From assembly GCA_030746455.1 (NCBI GenBank), contig JASLMQ010000725.1, forward strand, positions 1 to 9,306: a stretch of 9,306 bases of DNA. Direction: 5' to 3'. Both the position numbers and the translations under genes were made by a program. Positions within the stretch are counted from its first letter, which is position 1. Every line of letters starts with the position of its first letter. Of this stretch, positions 1-6,585 are shown piece by piece. Origin of the DNA: Candidatus Latescibacterota bacterium (GTDB lineage: Bacteria; Latescibacterota; UBA2968; GCA-2709665). Under the pieces are notes generated by a model. It ran no database searches. It had not been told where the DNA came from and saw only the letters and a program-made list of their open reading frames with translations.

Positions 1-111
1 CACGCCTCTGGCCAGGCCGACCCCCTGCTCCTCGTCCGACACGCCTTTGCCCGTGCACCGGGCGAATGCCTCCCTGGAGTCCCAGGTCCTGTTGCCCCCT
101 GTGGTCTGCAT
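1..111 (-). CDS. 5' end of an unrecognised divergent gene (partial, runs off the window)
   Basis: An open frame on the minus strand starts at ATG 111-109 and stays open to the window edge, giving 37 residues beginning [16 protein letters not shown]. Five bases before the ATG lies a near-perfect Shine-Dalgarno, GAAGGAGG (plus-strand positions 117-124). By my reading about nine in ten third codon positions are G or C, matching the real genes nearby. The visible segment is hydrophilic, with no signal peptide and no domain I can name. It diverges from the flavin oxidoreductase gene and would share its 148-bp control region. The ribosome site is the main reason to believe it. The alternative is that the plus-strand frame reading through here is an upstream extension of the flavoenzyme, which I consider less likely. 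Function unknown. Confidence 0.5.
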   Translation of the reverse strand, partial: MQTTGGNRTWDSREAFARCTGKGVSDEEQGVGLARGV

Positions 112-135
112 GGATGCCTCCTTCAAATCGGGGAA

Positions 136-164
136 TTGCGCTGTTCAGCGCCCTGCACTATATT
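136..164 (+). promoter_or_regulatory. Candidate sigma70-type promoter for the flavin oxidoreductase gene
   Basis: A TATATT box (159-164, five of six bases matching the -10 consensus) lies 17 bp after TTGCGC (136-141, a weak -35). Transcription would start near 171, leaving a leader of about 90 nt before the ATG at 260. The same AT-rich patch read on the minus strand gives TATAGT (157-162), 15 bp after CTGACA (178-183), which could serve the divergent gene. The boxes are seen in the sequence; promoter function is inference. Confidence 0.35.
138..151. repeat. Perfect 14-bp palindrome, operator-like
   Basis: GCGCTG (138-143) and CAGCGC (146-151) are exact reverse complements around a TT centre. 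The palindrome overlaps the end of the candidate -35 box and lies in the spacer of the plus-strand promoter, a usual place for a repressor operator. A second, shorter inverted repeat, GGGTC-A-GACCC (165-175), follows the -10 box directly, and GTCAGA occurs twice 12 bp apart (167-172 and 179-184). No known regulator motif is recognised. Confidence 0.35.
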
Positions 165-259
165 GGGTCAGACCCTCTGTCAGATCTCCAATGAGGCGCG
201 ACCGCCCATCCTTTCGGACGCCTCGTGCCATCCACCGCAGCCCAACCACCGGAGAACCG

Positions 260-1732
260 ATGGATCTGGAAGCCGTGGCCCGCATCGGGCACCTCAAGTC
301 CGTAGACGATTTCCGCGCCCACCTCGATTCGCTGGGCTTGGATCTGCCATGCGATGACGAGATACAGACCGCCCCGGACTCGCCCCTCGCTGCGCCCTGC
401 GCGGTCGAAGGGCGCAGCATCGGGAACCGCTTCGCCATCCAGCCTATGGAAGGCTGGGATGGCACACCCGACGGAAACCCCACCGAATCGGTCTTCCGCC
501 GCTGGCGGAACTTCGGTCTCAGCGGCGCCAAACTCATCTGGGGGGGAGAGGCCGTTGCGGTCCGCCACGAGGGACGTGCCAATCCCAACCAGCTATGCGC
601 GGCGGAGCACACCCGCGATGGACTGGGGCGTCTGCGCGAAGCCCTGCTCGAGGCCCATCGCGATCGGGTGGGTTCAACGGACGACCTGCTGGTCGGCCTC
701 CAGCTGACCCACTCGGGACGCTTCTGCCGCCCGAACGACAAGCTCAAGATGGAGCCGAAGATCGTCTACCCTCACCCCATTCTTGACGCCAAGTTCGGGT
801 TGGGGCCCGACCATCCGGTCCTGAGCGACGGCGAGATACGGGGGATCATCGAGGATTTCCATGCGGCCGGCGGAATCGCCCACGACCTGGGCTACGACTT
901 CGTCGACGTCAAGCACTGCCACGGCTACCTGGGGCACGAGTTCCTGGGCGCCTTCACCCGCGAGGGGCCCTACGGGGGTTCCTTCGAGAACCGCACCCGG
1001 TTCCTGCGTGAGATTGTGGAGGGCATCCGCGCCCTCGCGCCGGGTCTGGCCATCGGCGTGCGCCTGAGCGCCTTCGACCTCGTGTCCTACCGGCCCGACC
1101 CCGACCTCACCGAGGGTCGCACGCTCGGACCGGGGATCCCGGACGAGTTCCGATCCTGCCTCCCCTACCGGTACGGTTTCGGGGTCGACCCCGACGATCC
1201 CACTCGTCCGGATCTCTCCGAGACCTTCGCGTTCCTCGATCTCCTCGAGGAGCTGAACATCAGGCTGGTCAACCTCTCGGCCGGCAGCCCCTACTACAAC
1301 CCTCACATTCAGCGGCCGGCTTACTACCCACCCTCCGACGGCTACCGTCCGCCCGAAGATCCCCTCGTGGGCGTGGCCCGTCAGATCGACGCCGTCGGCC
1401 GCATCAAGGAACGTTATACGGACCTTCTCATCGTCGGATCGGCCTACACCTACCTGCAGGAGTACCTTCCCCACGTCGCTCAGCACGTGGTGCGATCCGG
1501 AAGGGCCGATTTCGTGGGACTGGGCCGCATGGTCCTGTCATACCCCGAGATGCCTCGGGACGTACTGGAGCGGGGACATCTCCAAACACGCAAGATCTGC
1601 CGCACCTTCGGCGACTGCACCACGGCGCCCCGGAACGGCCTCGTCTCCGGGTGCTACCCCCTGGATCCCCACTATAAAAAATCCCCCGAGGGCACCCGCC
1701 TCAGGGAGATCAAGAAGGCCACGGAAGCCTAG
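260..1732 (+). CDS. NADH:flavin oxidoreductase, old yellow enzyme family (2,4-dienoyl-CoA reductase-like)
   Basis: A 490-residue single-domain protein with the FMN-binding TIM-barrel signatures of old yellow enzymes: RFAIQPMEG near residues 57-64, GLQLTHSGR at 146-154, the substrate/flavin-site segment [11 protein letters not shown] at 219-229, [10 protein letters not shown] at 236-245 and the phosphate-binding stretch FVGLGRM at 418-424. Such enzymes reduce activated C=C bonds using NAD(P)H; the substrate cannot be read here. It lacks the C-terminal NAD(P)H/FAD module of full-length FadH-type reductases. Near the end are C447, C453 and C465. The C453-x11-C465 spacing matches the last two cluster cysteines of the dienoyl-CoA reductase class, but the usual first CxxC is absent. 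I chose ATG 260 because GGAG (251-254) sits 5 bases before it and the family homology starts after it; the frame is open back to about 47, but that part looks non-homologous. It converges on mreC with a 6-bp gap. Confidence 0.88.
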   Translation: MDLEAVARIGHLKSVDDFRAHLDSLGLDLPCDDEIQTAPDSPLAAPCAVEGRSIGNRFAIQPMEGWDGTPDGNPTESVFRRWRNFGLSGAKLIWGGEAVAVRHEGRANPNQLCAAEHTRDGLGRLREALLEAHRDRVGSTDDLLVGLQLTHSGRFCRPNDKLKMEPKIVYPHPILDAKFGLGPDHPVLSDGEIRGIIEDFHAAGGIAHDLGYDFVDVKHCHGYLGHEFLGAFTREGPYGGSFENRTRFLREIVEGIRALAPGLAIGVRLSAFDLVSYRPDPDLTEGRTLGPGIPDEFRSCLPYRYGFGVDPDDPTRPDLSETFAFLDLLEELNIRLVNLSAGSPYYNPHIQRPAYYPPSDGYRPPEDPLVGVARQIDAVGRIKERYTDLLIVGSAYTYLQEYLPHVAQHVVRSGRADFVGLGRMVLSYPEMPRDVLERGHLQTRKICRTFGDCTTAPRNGLVSGCYPLDPHYKKSPEGTRLREIKKATEA

Positions 1733-1738
1733 GTCCGT

Positions 1739-2557
1739 TCACGACGGGCCGGAACCGCCTCCGATCCCAAACCCCGTCAGCACGAAGGCCTCTTCCAAGT
1801 TGATGAACTTCGCGCCGGGTGTCAGGACCACCTCCTGAAAGAGCCCGGTCTCCTCCTGCACGACCTCCGCGACCTGTCCCACCAGCAGGCCCTTGGGAAA
1901 GATGCCGCCCAGGCCGGACGAAACCACCACATCTCCCGGTTCGACCTGGGTTCTCACCTTCACGTTCTTCAAGTAGAACATCCCGTTTTCACAGGTCACA
2001 ATGCCCTGGGCCCGCCCCTCCCGCTGAATTACGGCACTCACCCGGCAATTCCGATCCAGAAGCAGAAGCACCACGGCCGTGCTCGCGTGCACCTCGAGCA
2101 CACGCCCCACCAGGCCGTCGGCGGTCACCACGGGCATCCGCTGTGAGACCCCGTCTGTGCGTCCTACGTCGATGAGGATCGTGTTGGGAATGCGGTCCGG
2201 GTCTCGGGCGATCACGCGCGCCGCAAGGTGGGCATCGGCCGCGGAGGCCCGGGATCGGAACTGGAGAAGGCCGCGAAGCCGCGCGTTCTCCAGTCGGGCC
2301 TCCCGCAGCTTCATCAGCTCCAGGGAGAGACGGACATTCTGCTCCCGCAGAACCTGGTTCTGGTGGCGCAGCTCGGAGATGTCCATCGGCCAGGCGAACA
2401 CCACGTGGCCGACCTTCAGCAGGCCTGTCGTGACCCCTCGTGCGAGGGCCACCTGATCCGACGGCCCCAGGGCCATCAGCACCAGCGAGAGCAGGATGGC
2501 CAGGCCCAGCACCACGTAGGACGGGTTGCTGCTCAGGAAGTGGTAGAGACGCTGCAT
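1739..2557 (-). CDS. mreC: Rod shape-determining protein MreC
   Basis: A 272-residue protein with the complete MreC plan: a short cytoplasmic N-terminus, one membrane helix at about residues 14-30, a periplasmic coiled coil rich in L, E, R and Q at about 60-98, then the beta-rich MreC core (ARVIARDPDRIPNTILIDVG at roughly 112-131, then DGLVGRVLEV and a VVVSSGLGGIFPKGLLVG segment). MreC bridges cytoplasmic MreB and the periplasmic elongation enzymes (PBP2/RodA) and holds the rod shape. It follows mreB by 14 bp on the same strand, so co-transcription is very likely. No strong Shine-Dalgarno precedes the ATG, which fits coupling to mreB. The C-terminus ends in a short Gly/Ser tail. The usual next gene, mreD, is missing: a convergent gene ends 6 bp away. 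Confidence 0.95.
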   Translation of the reverse strand: MQRLYHFLSSNPSYVVLGLAILLSLVLMALGPSDQVALARGVTTGLLKVGHVVFAWPMDISELRHQNQVLREQNVRLSLELMKLREARLENARLRGLLQFRSRASAADAHLAARVIARDPDRIPNTILIDVGRTDGVSQRMPVVTADGLVGRVLEVHASTAVVLLLLDRNCRVSAVIQREGRAQGIVTCENGMFYLKNVKVRTQVEPGDVVVSSGLGGIFPKGLLVGQVAEVVQEETGLFQEVVLTPGAKFINLEEAFVLTGFGIGGGSGPS

Positions 2558-2571
2558 AGTTTCAGACCCGG

Positions 2572-3594
2572 CTACATCAGAACCTTCTGGTAGGCGCCGA
2601 TATTCTCCAGCACCTTGCCCGTACCCCTCACCACACAGGTGAGTGGCTCCTCGGCCACGATGACCGGCAGGCTCGTCTCCTCGACAAGCAGACGATCCAG
2701 CCCTCGAAGCAGCGCTCCACCGCCGGTCATAATGATGCCGCGGTCCAGGATGTCGGCCGCCAGCTCGGGAGGTGTCTGCTCCAGGGTCTGCCGAACGGAG
2801 TCAATGATGGAATCGACGGCCTCGCGGAGGGCCTCCCGGATCTCGGACGAATCCACGATGATGGTCTTGGGGATGGAAGACACCAGGTCCAGCCCCCTGC
2901 ACGGGTGCTGGATCTCCCCGCCCTCCAGGGGACCGGCAGATCCTACGGCGCACTTGATCTGCTCCGCGCTTCGCTCCCCCACCAGCAGATTGTGTTTACG
3001 CTTGAGGAATTGGGAGATCGCCTCGTTCATCTCGTCTCCCGCCGTCTTGATCGACCGCCAGGTCACGATGCCCGACAGCGCGATCACGGCGATCTCGGTG
3101 GTTCCTCCTCCGATGTCGATCACCATGGACCCCACGGGCTTCTCGACGGGCAGCCCGATCCCGATAGCGGCGGCCATGGGCTCCTTGATTAGGTAGACCT
3201 CCCGGGCCCCCGCCCGCTCGGCCGACTCGCGAACGGCCCGCATCTCCACGGGGGTGACCCCCGACGGAACACAGATCACGATGCGCGGACGGACCAGCAG
3301 CTTGTTCTTCTGGACCCTTCGGATGAAGAACCGCAGCATCTCCTCTGTTACATCGAAATCCGCGATCACGCCGTCCCTGAGGGGTCGAACGACCTCGATA
3401 TCGGGGTTCTCGCGTCCCATCATTTCCTTCGCGCCCGCACCGATGGCCAACGGCTTTCTGGTCTGACGGTCCAGGGCCACGATGGATGGCTCATCGACCA
3501 CGATATTCTGGCCCTTTACGTAGACCAAAGTATTTGCGGTGCCGAGATCGATCCCGATGTCGTTGGAGAGCAGCGATGCAAGAGAGAATCTCAT
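2572..3594 (-). CDS. mreB: Rod shape-determining protein MreB (bacterial actin)
   Basis: A 340-residue actin-fold ATPase that forms membrane-bound filaments directing lateral wall synthesis. All nucleotide-site signatures are present: phosphate 1 (IGIDLGTANTLVYVKG, residues 13-28), the connecting segment SGVTPVEMRAVRESAERAGA (111-130), phosphate 2 (VIDIGGGTTEIAVI, 158-171) and the adenosine motif (MTGGGALLRGLD, 289-300). The N-terminal MRFSLASLL could be the membrane-binding helix. Length is normal for the family. I chose ATG 3594 over the TTG three codons upstream (3603): the AGGGGG ribosome site lies 11 bases before the ATG but only about 2 bases before the TTG. It sits 73 bp after purC with no convincing promoter between, so it is probably read from the purine genes or a weak internal start. 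Confidence 0.97.
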   Translation of the reverse strand: MRFSLASLLSNDIGIDLGTANTLVYVKGQNIVVDEPSIVALDRQTRKPLAIGAGAKEMMGRENPDIEVVRPLRDGVIADFDVTEEMLRFFIRRVQKNKLLVRPRIVICVPSGVTPVEMRAVRESAERAGAREVYLIKEPMAAAIGIGLPVEKPVGSMVIDIGGGTTEIAVIALSGIVTWRSIKTAGDEMNEAISQFLKRKHNLLVGERSAEQIKCAVGSAGPLEGGEIQHPCRGLDLVSSIPKTIIVDSSEIREALREAVDSIIDSVRQTLEQTPPELAADILDRGIIMTGGGALLRGLDRLLVEETSLPVIVAEEPLTCVVRGTGKVLENIGAYQKVLM

Positions 3595-3667
3595 AGATGT
3601 CAAATCCCCCTACGGCAGGACGGTGTGTATTCTCCGACGGGCCTCGCCCGAACCCACCCGGATCCGC

Positions 3668-4546
3668 TCAACCCAACAGGCGATCCCGAGCCTCGCGGTA
3701 CTTGTCCAGGGTCTTCGCGATAACCTCCTCCGGCAAATCCGGAGCCGGCGGGGTCTTGTCCCAGTCGAGCGTTTCCAGATAGTCCCTCAGGAACTGCTTG
3801 TCGAAGCTGTCCTGCGACCGGCCCGGCGCGTAGAGATCCCGGTCCCAGAACCGCGACGAGTCAGGTGACAGGACCTCGTCGATGAGGATGACCTCGCCGT
3901 CCGATAACCCGAACTCGAACTTGGTGTCGGCGATGATCACGCCCTTCCCCTCGGCGTACTCACGGGCCCTGCCGTAGATCTCCAGAGTCAGGTCCTTCAT
4001 CCTTCCGGCCAGGTCGGGGTCCACGACCTCGCACATGCGCTCAAACGATATGTTCTCGTCGTGGCCCTCTTCGGCCTTGGTGGCGGGGGTGAAGATGGGC
4101 CCGTCCAGCCGGCTGGACTCCTGCAGCCCCGAAGGAAGCAGAATCCCGCAAACCTGGCCGTTTTCCTGGTAGCCCTTCCAGCCTGATCCCGCCAGATAAC
4201 CCCTCGCCACGCATTCCACGTCGATACGCTCAGCCTTCACCACGAGCATCGAGCGCCCCTCGAGCTGGTCCCGGTAGGGTTGCAGAAGGTCGGGATACTC
4301 GTCCAGGTCTGCCGTCACCAGGTGGTGTCTGACCACATCGGCAAGCTGCTGGAACCAGAACAGCGACATCTCGGTCAGGATCTTGCCTTTCCCGGGTATG
4401 CCGTTGGGCATCACCACGTCGAATGCCGATATCCTGTCGGAAGCCACAATCAGCAACTGGTCTCCCAGATCGTAGACATCCCGCACCTTCCCACGGGCGA
4501 AAAGGGGAACGCCATCCAGCCTGGTTTCCGTCAAAGCCTCGTCCAT
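3668..4546 (-). CDS. purC: Phosphoribosylaminoimidazole-succinocarboxamide (SAICAR) synthase
   Basis: A 292-residue enzyme joining aspartate to CAIR using ATP, giving SAICAR in de novo purine synthesis. The hallmarks are in order: GKVRDVY near residue 19 (nucleotide loop), SDRISAFD, IPGKGKILTEMSLFWF, ERIDVECVARGYLAGSGWKGY, PIFTPATKAEEGHDENISF, IADTKFEFG and LIDEVLSPDSSRFW. Length suits the longer, fused-loop PurC class (about 290-300 residues). ATG 4546 is chosen because GAGGGG lies 8 bases upstream and homology begins directly after it; the frame stays open for another 70 codons, but that stretch is only the purN tail read out of frame. It lies 22 bp after purN and 73 bp before mreB on the same strand. 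Confidence 0.97.
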   Translation of the reverse strand: MDEALTETRLDGVPLFARGKVRDVYDLGDQLLIVASDRISAFDVVMPNGIPGKGKILTEMSLFWFQQLADVVRHHLVTADLDEYPDLLQPYRDQLEGRSMLVVKAERIDVECVARGYLAGSGWKGYQENGQVCGILLPSGLQESSRLDGPIFTPATKAEEGHDENISFERMCEVVDPDLAGRMKDLTLEIYGRAREYAEGKGVIIADTKFEFGLSDGEVILIDEVLSPDSSRFWDRDLYAPGRSQDSFDKQFLRDYLETLDWDKTPPAPDLPEEVIAKTLDKYREARDRLLG

Positions 4547-4568
4547 ACTCCACCCCTCGCTGTCTTGG

Positions 4569-5228
4569 TCATGAAACGCGTGGTTCTTCCCGTATGTGGA
4601 CCCGTCGTCCGTCGACGGTGATCCTTCCTTCCGCAAAAAGCCGCACGGCCTCCGAATACAGGCTGTGCTCGATCTCCAGAACCCTCGCCGCCAAAGTTTC
4701 GGGCGTATCGTCCTGCCGCACACGCACGGTGTCCTGGACGACGATCGGCCCCTCATCGTAGGCCCTGTCCGCCAGGTGGACCGTCACCCCCGTCACGCGG
4801 ACCCCGCTGTCGAGCACGGCCTGATGCACGCGGAGCCCGTACATCCCCTTGCCACCGAACGAGGGCAGCAGGGCGGGATGGATGTTCAGCACGCGGTTCC
4901 GGTAGGACTCCAACGTAACAGGCCCGAGCTTCTTCATATACCCCGAAAGCAATACCAGATCCACGCCGTGAGACCTGAGCGTATCATCGATCACTCGGTC
5001 CAGCGCGTCGGGGTCCCGGTGAGTCGCGCCACTGAGGTGGCACGACGGGATCCCGGCCTTGTGTGCACGCTCCAGCGCCCCCGAGCCGCTGTTGTTGCTG
5101 ACTACCACCGCAACTTGCGCCGGGAGCTCCCCCGAGGCGCACCGATCCATAATGGCCTGGAGGTTCGTGCCGCCGCCAGAGGCCAGGGCGCCCAGACGGA
5201 ATGGTCTCGCCCCTGGTGAAGACGACAT
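4569..5228 (-). CDS. purN: Phosphoribosylglycinamide formyltransferase (GAR transformylase), folate-dependent
   Basis: A 219-residue enzyme transferring a formyl group from 10-formyltetrahydrofolate to GAR, the third step of purine synthesis. It shows the N-terminal phosphate loop LASGGGTNLQAI (residues 15-26), the catalytic pair in LNIHPALLPSF (N115, H117), the substrate segment GGKGMYGLRVHQAVLDSG (125-142) and the third catalytic residue in YDEGPIVVQ (D158). All three residues known from E. coli PurN (Asn106, His108, Asp144) are therefore kept. The ATG at 5228 has GGAG 8 bases upstream. It is the first gene of a same-strand run purN-purC-mreB-mreC. Its leader is unusually long if the promoter at 5448-5476 is the real one. 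Confidence 0.96.
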   Translation of the reverse strand: MSSSPGARPFRLGALASGGGTNLQAIMDRCASGELPAQVAVVVSNNSGSGALERAHKAGIPSCHLSGATHRDPDALDRVIDDTLRSHGVDLVLLSGYMKKLGPVTLESYRNRVLNIHPALLPSFGGKGMYGLRVHQAVLDSGVRVTGVTVHLADRAYDEGPIVVQDTVRVRQDDTPETLAARVLEIEHSLYSEAVRLFAEGRITVDGRRVHIREEPRVS

Positions 5229-5572
5229 TCAGGGAACTCCGTTCGAATCGGTGGGGGATCCGACACAGAAGAGGGCTGGACGATCTCGGCTCGCAGATTA
5301 GGCGAGGATTCTCGGGAGAGAACGCCGTCTCCAGGAGCCCGGTGCGGCTGCCACAACAGCGCGGCAGGATGGGCCTGAAACACCTCCGACGGTGGGACCC
5401 GACGGAGTGCCGCGTCCGGTTAGAGGCCTCATGGACGCAGCACGTTGAAACTAAACCAATAAGATGGCAAAGTCAAGAGCTTTGGGGGTGTCTGGAACCC
5501 GCCCGAGACGGGTCACCGCGCAGCTTGTGCGTGTCCGAAGGCCTTCCATGGGGCCCGATGATGACGTCTTCC
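5229..5572. other. Non-coding divergent region and purN leader
   Basis: This stretch of about 340 bp separates purN (minus) from the galU promoter (plus). Short frames on both strands show no ribosome site, no homology and irregular codon use, so I read it as non-coding. On the purN transcript strand it contains several short stems: 5-bp arms at 5348-5352/5363-5367; a compound hairpin at 5301-5326 (arms 5301-5304/5323-5326 and 5309-5313/5318-5322); and a competing stem 5290-5294/5302-5306 that uses some of the same bases. None is followed by a U-run, so there is no classic attenuator. A stem at 5497-5501/5509-5513 lies further upstream. I do not recognise a known riboswitch class. An AT-rich patch (about 5445-5490) marks the purN promoter. 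Confidence 0.5.
5448..5476 (-). promoter_or_regulatory. Candidate sigma70-type promoter for purN-purC-mreB-mreC
   Basis: On the minus strand TTGACT (5476-5471, five of six -35 bases) is followed after exactly 17 bp by TAGTTT (5453-5448, three of six -10 bases), in the only AT-rich patch of the intergenic region. Start would be near 5441, giving a leader of about 210 nt. The -35 box is good and the -10 is weak, so this is a moderate call. Confidence 0.4.
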
Positions 5573-5603
5573 TTGACAAGAATGCGCAAAGATGTGTTAT
5601 TGT
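5573..5603 (+). promoter_or_regulatory. Candidate sigma70-type promoter for galU
   Basis: A perfect TTGACA (5573-5578) is followed by an AT-rich stretch with GTTATT (5596-5601, 17-bp spacing) or TATTGT (5598-5603, 19-bp spacing) as possible -10 boxes. The leader to the galU TTG start would be about 90 nt and would contain the hairpin at 5635-5668. The -35 is convincing; the exact -10 is not. Confidence 0.45.
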
Positions 5604-5634
5604 ATGAGTTTACAGGTTCACAACCGTGAGGTGT

Positions 5635-5668
5635 GCCGGGGGGTTCGCGTTGGAACGCGTCCCCCGGC
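5635..5668 (+). promoter_or_regulatory. Strong GC hairpin in the galU 5' leader
   Basis: GCCGGGGG (5635-5642) pairs exactly with CCCCCGGC (5661-5668), extended by a G-U pair (5643/5660). After a two-base TT bulge, CGCGT (5646-5650) pairs with ACGCG (5655-5659) around a TGGA tetraloop. It lies between the candidate promoter and the ribosome site (5687-5693). No U-run follows, so it is not an intrinsic terminator; a role in transcript stability or translation control is inference. Confidence 0.5.
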
Positions 5669-5686
5669 TATCCGGAATCGACCGAT

Positions 5687-5693
5687 AGGGAGG
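5687..5693 (+). promoter_or_regulatory. Ribosome binding site fixing the TTG start of galU
   Basis: AGGGAGG lies 5 bases before TTG 5699-5701. It decides the start: the frame remains open upstream to a GTG at 5633, but that codon has no properly spaced site and its extra residues (read through the hairpin) are not GalU-like, whereas MRIRKAVIPAAG from the TTG is a normal GalU N-terminus. Confidence 0.75.
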
Positions 5694-5698
5694 CGGCA

Positions 5699-6580
5699 TT
5701 GAGAATCAGGAAGGCAGTGATCCCGGCGGCGGGACACGGAAGCCGGATGCTACCGGCGACCAAGGCCCTGCCAAAGGAAATGATGCCCATCGTGGACAAG
5801 CCAGCTATTCAGTACATCATCGAGGAGCTGGTCGACGCGGGAATAGAGGACATCCTCATCATCACCGGCCGGGGAAAGCGTGCGATCGAAGACCACTTCG
5901 ACCGGAATATCGAGATCCACCACGCGCTGCGGGAGCGGGAAGACCACCCGATGCTCGAAACCCTGGAGCGCATCGAGGCCATGGCCGACATCCACTACGT
6001 CAGGCAGAAGGAGCCCCTGGGTACCGGCCACGCCATCCTCAAGGCCCGGAAGCACATCGGCGACGAGCCCTTCGCGGTGCTCTACGGCGACGACCTGGTG
6101 GTCTCCGAACGGCCGTGCGTGGGCCAGCTGATGGACCAGTACGAGAAGTACAGCGCGTCGATTCTCGCCGTGAAGGAGGTCCCACCCGAGCGCATCAGCA
6201 GCTACGGCGTGATCAGGGGCAAACGGATCAACGACGTCTACCTGGTCAACGGCCTCGTCGAGAAACCGGACCGCGACAACGCGCCCTCCAACCTGGCGAC
6301 CCTGGGCCGCTACATCTTCGAGCCGGAGATCTTCGACTTCCTCGAGCGCATTGCCCCGGCACCAAGCGGCGAGTACCAACTTACCGACGCCATTGAGATG
6401 ATGATCCAGTCGAGGGCCGTGTACGCATGTGCCATCGAGGGCGAGTGGCACACGGTGGGTGACCTCCTGTCCTACCTGAAAACGACCGTGGCATTCTCGC
6501 TTCGCCACCCCGCCATCAACGAGGACTTCCGCGAGTTCCTGACATCAAACGGGTGGCGCGAACCCTCGTCCGGGTCCTGA
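5699..6580 (+). CDS. galU: UTP-glucose-1-phosphate uridylyltransferase (UDP-glucose pyrophosphorylase)
   Basis: A 293-residue nucleotidyltransferase making UDP-glucose from UTP and glucose-1-phosphate for glycolipid, polysaccharide and envelope synthesis. Seen: the nucleotide loop AVIPAAGHGSRMLPATKALPKEM (residues 6-28; the usual GTR is GSR), VDKPAIQY (32-39), YGDDLVV (129-135, metal Asp), SSYGVI (167-172), VEKP (187-190), LGRYIF (202-207) and GEYQLTDAI (224-232). Length is typical. One oddity: the C-terminal segment that normally reads H/Y-D-x-G reads WHTVGD (250-255), so the Asp expected to help bind Mg is Thr252. It begins with TTG and ends 5 bp from the convergent DUF402 gene. It is divergent from purN. 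GalU is the best call; a related hexose-1-phosphate nucleotidyltransferase with changed specificity is possible. Confidence 0.88.
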   Translation: MRIRKAVIPAAGHGSRMLPATKALPKEMMPIVDKPAIQYIIEELVDAGIEDILIITGRGKRAIEDHFDRNIEIHHALREREDHPMLETLERIEAMADIHYVRQKEPLGTGHAILKARKHIGDEPFAVLYGDDLVVSERPCVGQLMDQYEKYSASILAVKEVPPERISSYGVIRGKRINDVYLVNGLVEKPDRDNAPSNLATLGRYIFEPEIFDFLERIAPAPSGEYQLTDAIEMMIQSRAVYACAIEGEWHTVGDLLSYLKTTVAFSLRHPAINEDFREFLTSNGWREPSSGS

Positions 6581-6585
6581 GCACC

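Noticed and set aside
47..259. In-frame N-terminal extension of the flavin oxidoreductase (71 residues)
   Set aside because: No ribosome site at its start, composition unlike the family, and it overlaps the candidate promoter and the divergent gene; ATG 260 has GGAG correctly spaced.
3638..3650. CGGGC/GCCCG stem with a 3-base loop between purC and mreB, considered as a terminator
   Set aside because: Only five pairs and no U-run on the transcript strand; insufficient to break the operon.
4547..4756. In-frame upstream extension of purC (70 residues)
   Set aside because: It lies wholly within the purN coding region in another frame and has no PurC homology; ATG 4546 has a good ribosome site and a standard N-terminus.
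5236..5260. TTCGAAT flanked by partly complementary arms, resembling a tRNA T-arm
   Set aside because: Only four of five stem pairs form, and no matching acceptor stem, anticodon arm or D-arm exists at the right distance on either strand.
5102..5383. 93-residue minus-strand frame overlapping the purN start
   Set aside because: Out of frame with purN, no homology, second half is only purN read in another frame.
5201..5629. 142-residue open frame on the plus strand across the purN-galU region
   Set aside because: No ribosome site, no recognisable domain, overlaps the purN start and the galU promoter; composition looks like non-coding DNA.
5633..5698. GTG start giving a 22-residue longer GalU
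   Set aside because: Its leader would read through the GC hairpin, lacks a spaced ribosome site and is absent from GalU proteins; TTG 5699 is preceded by AGGGAGG at ideal distance.
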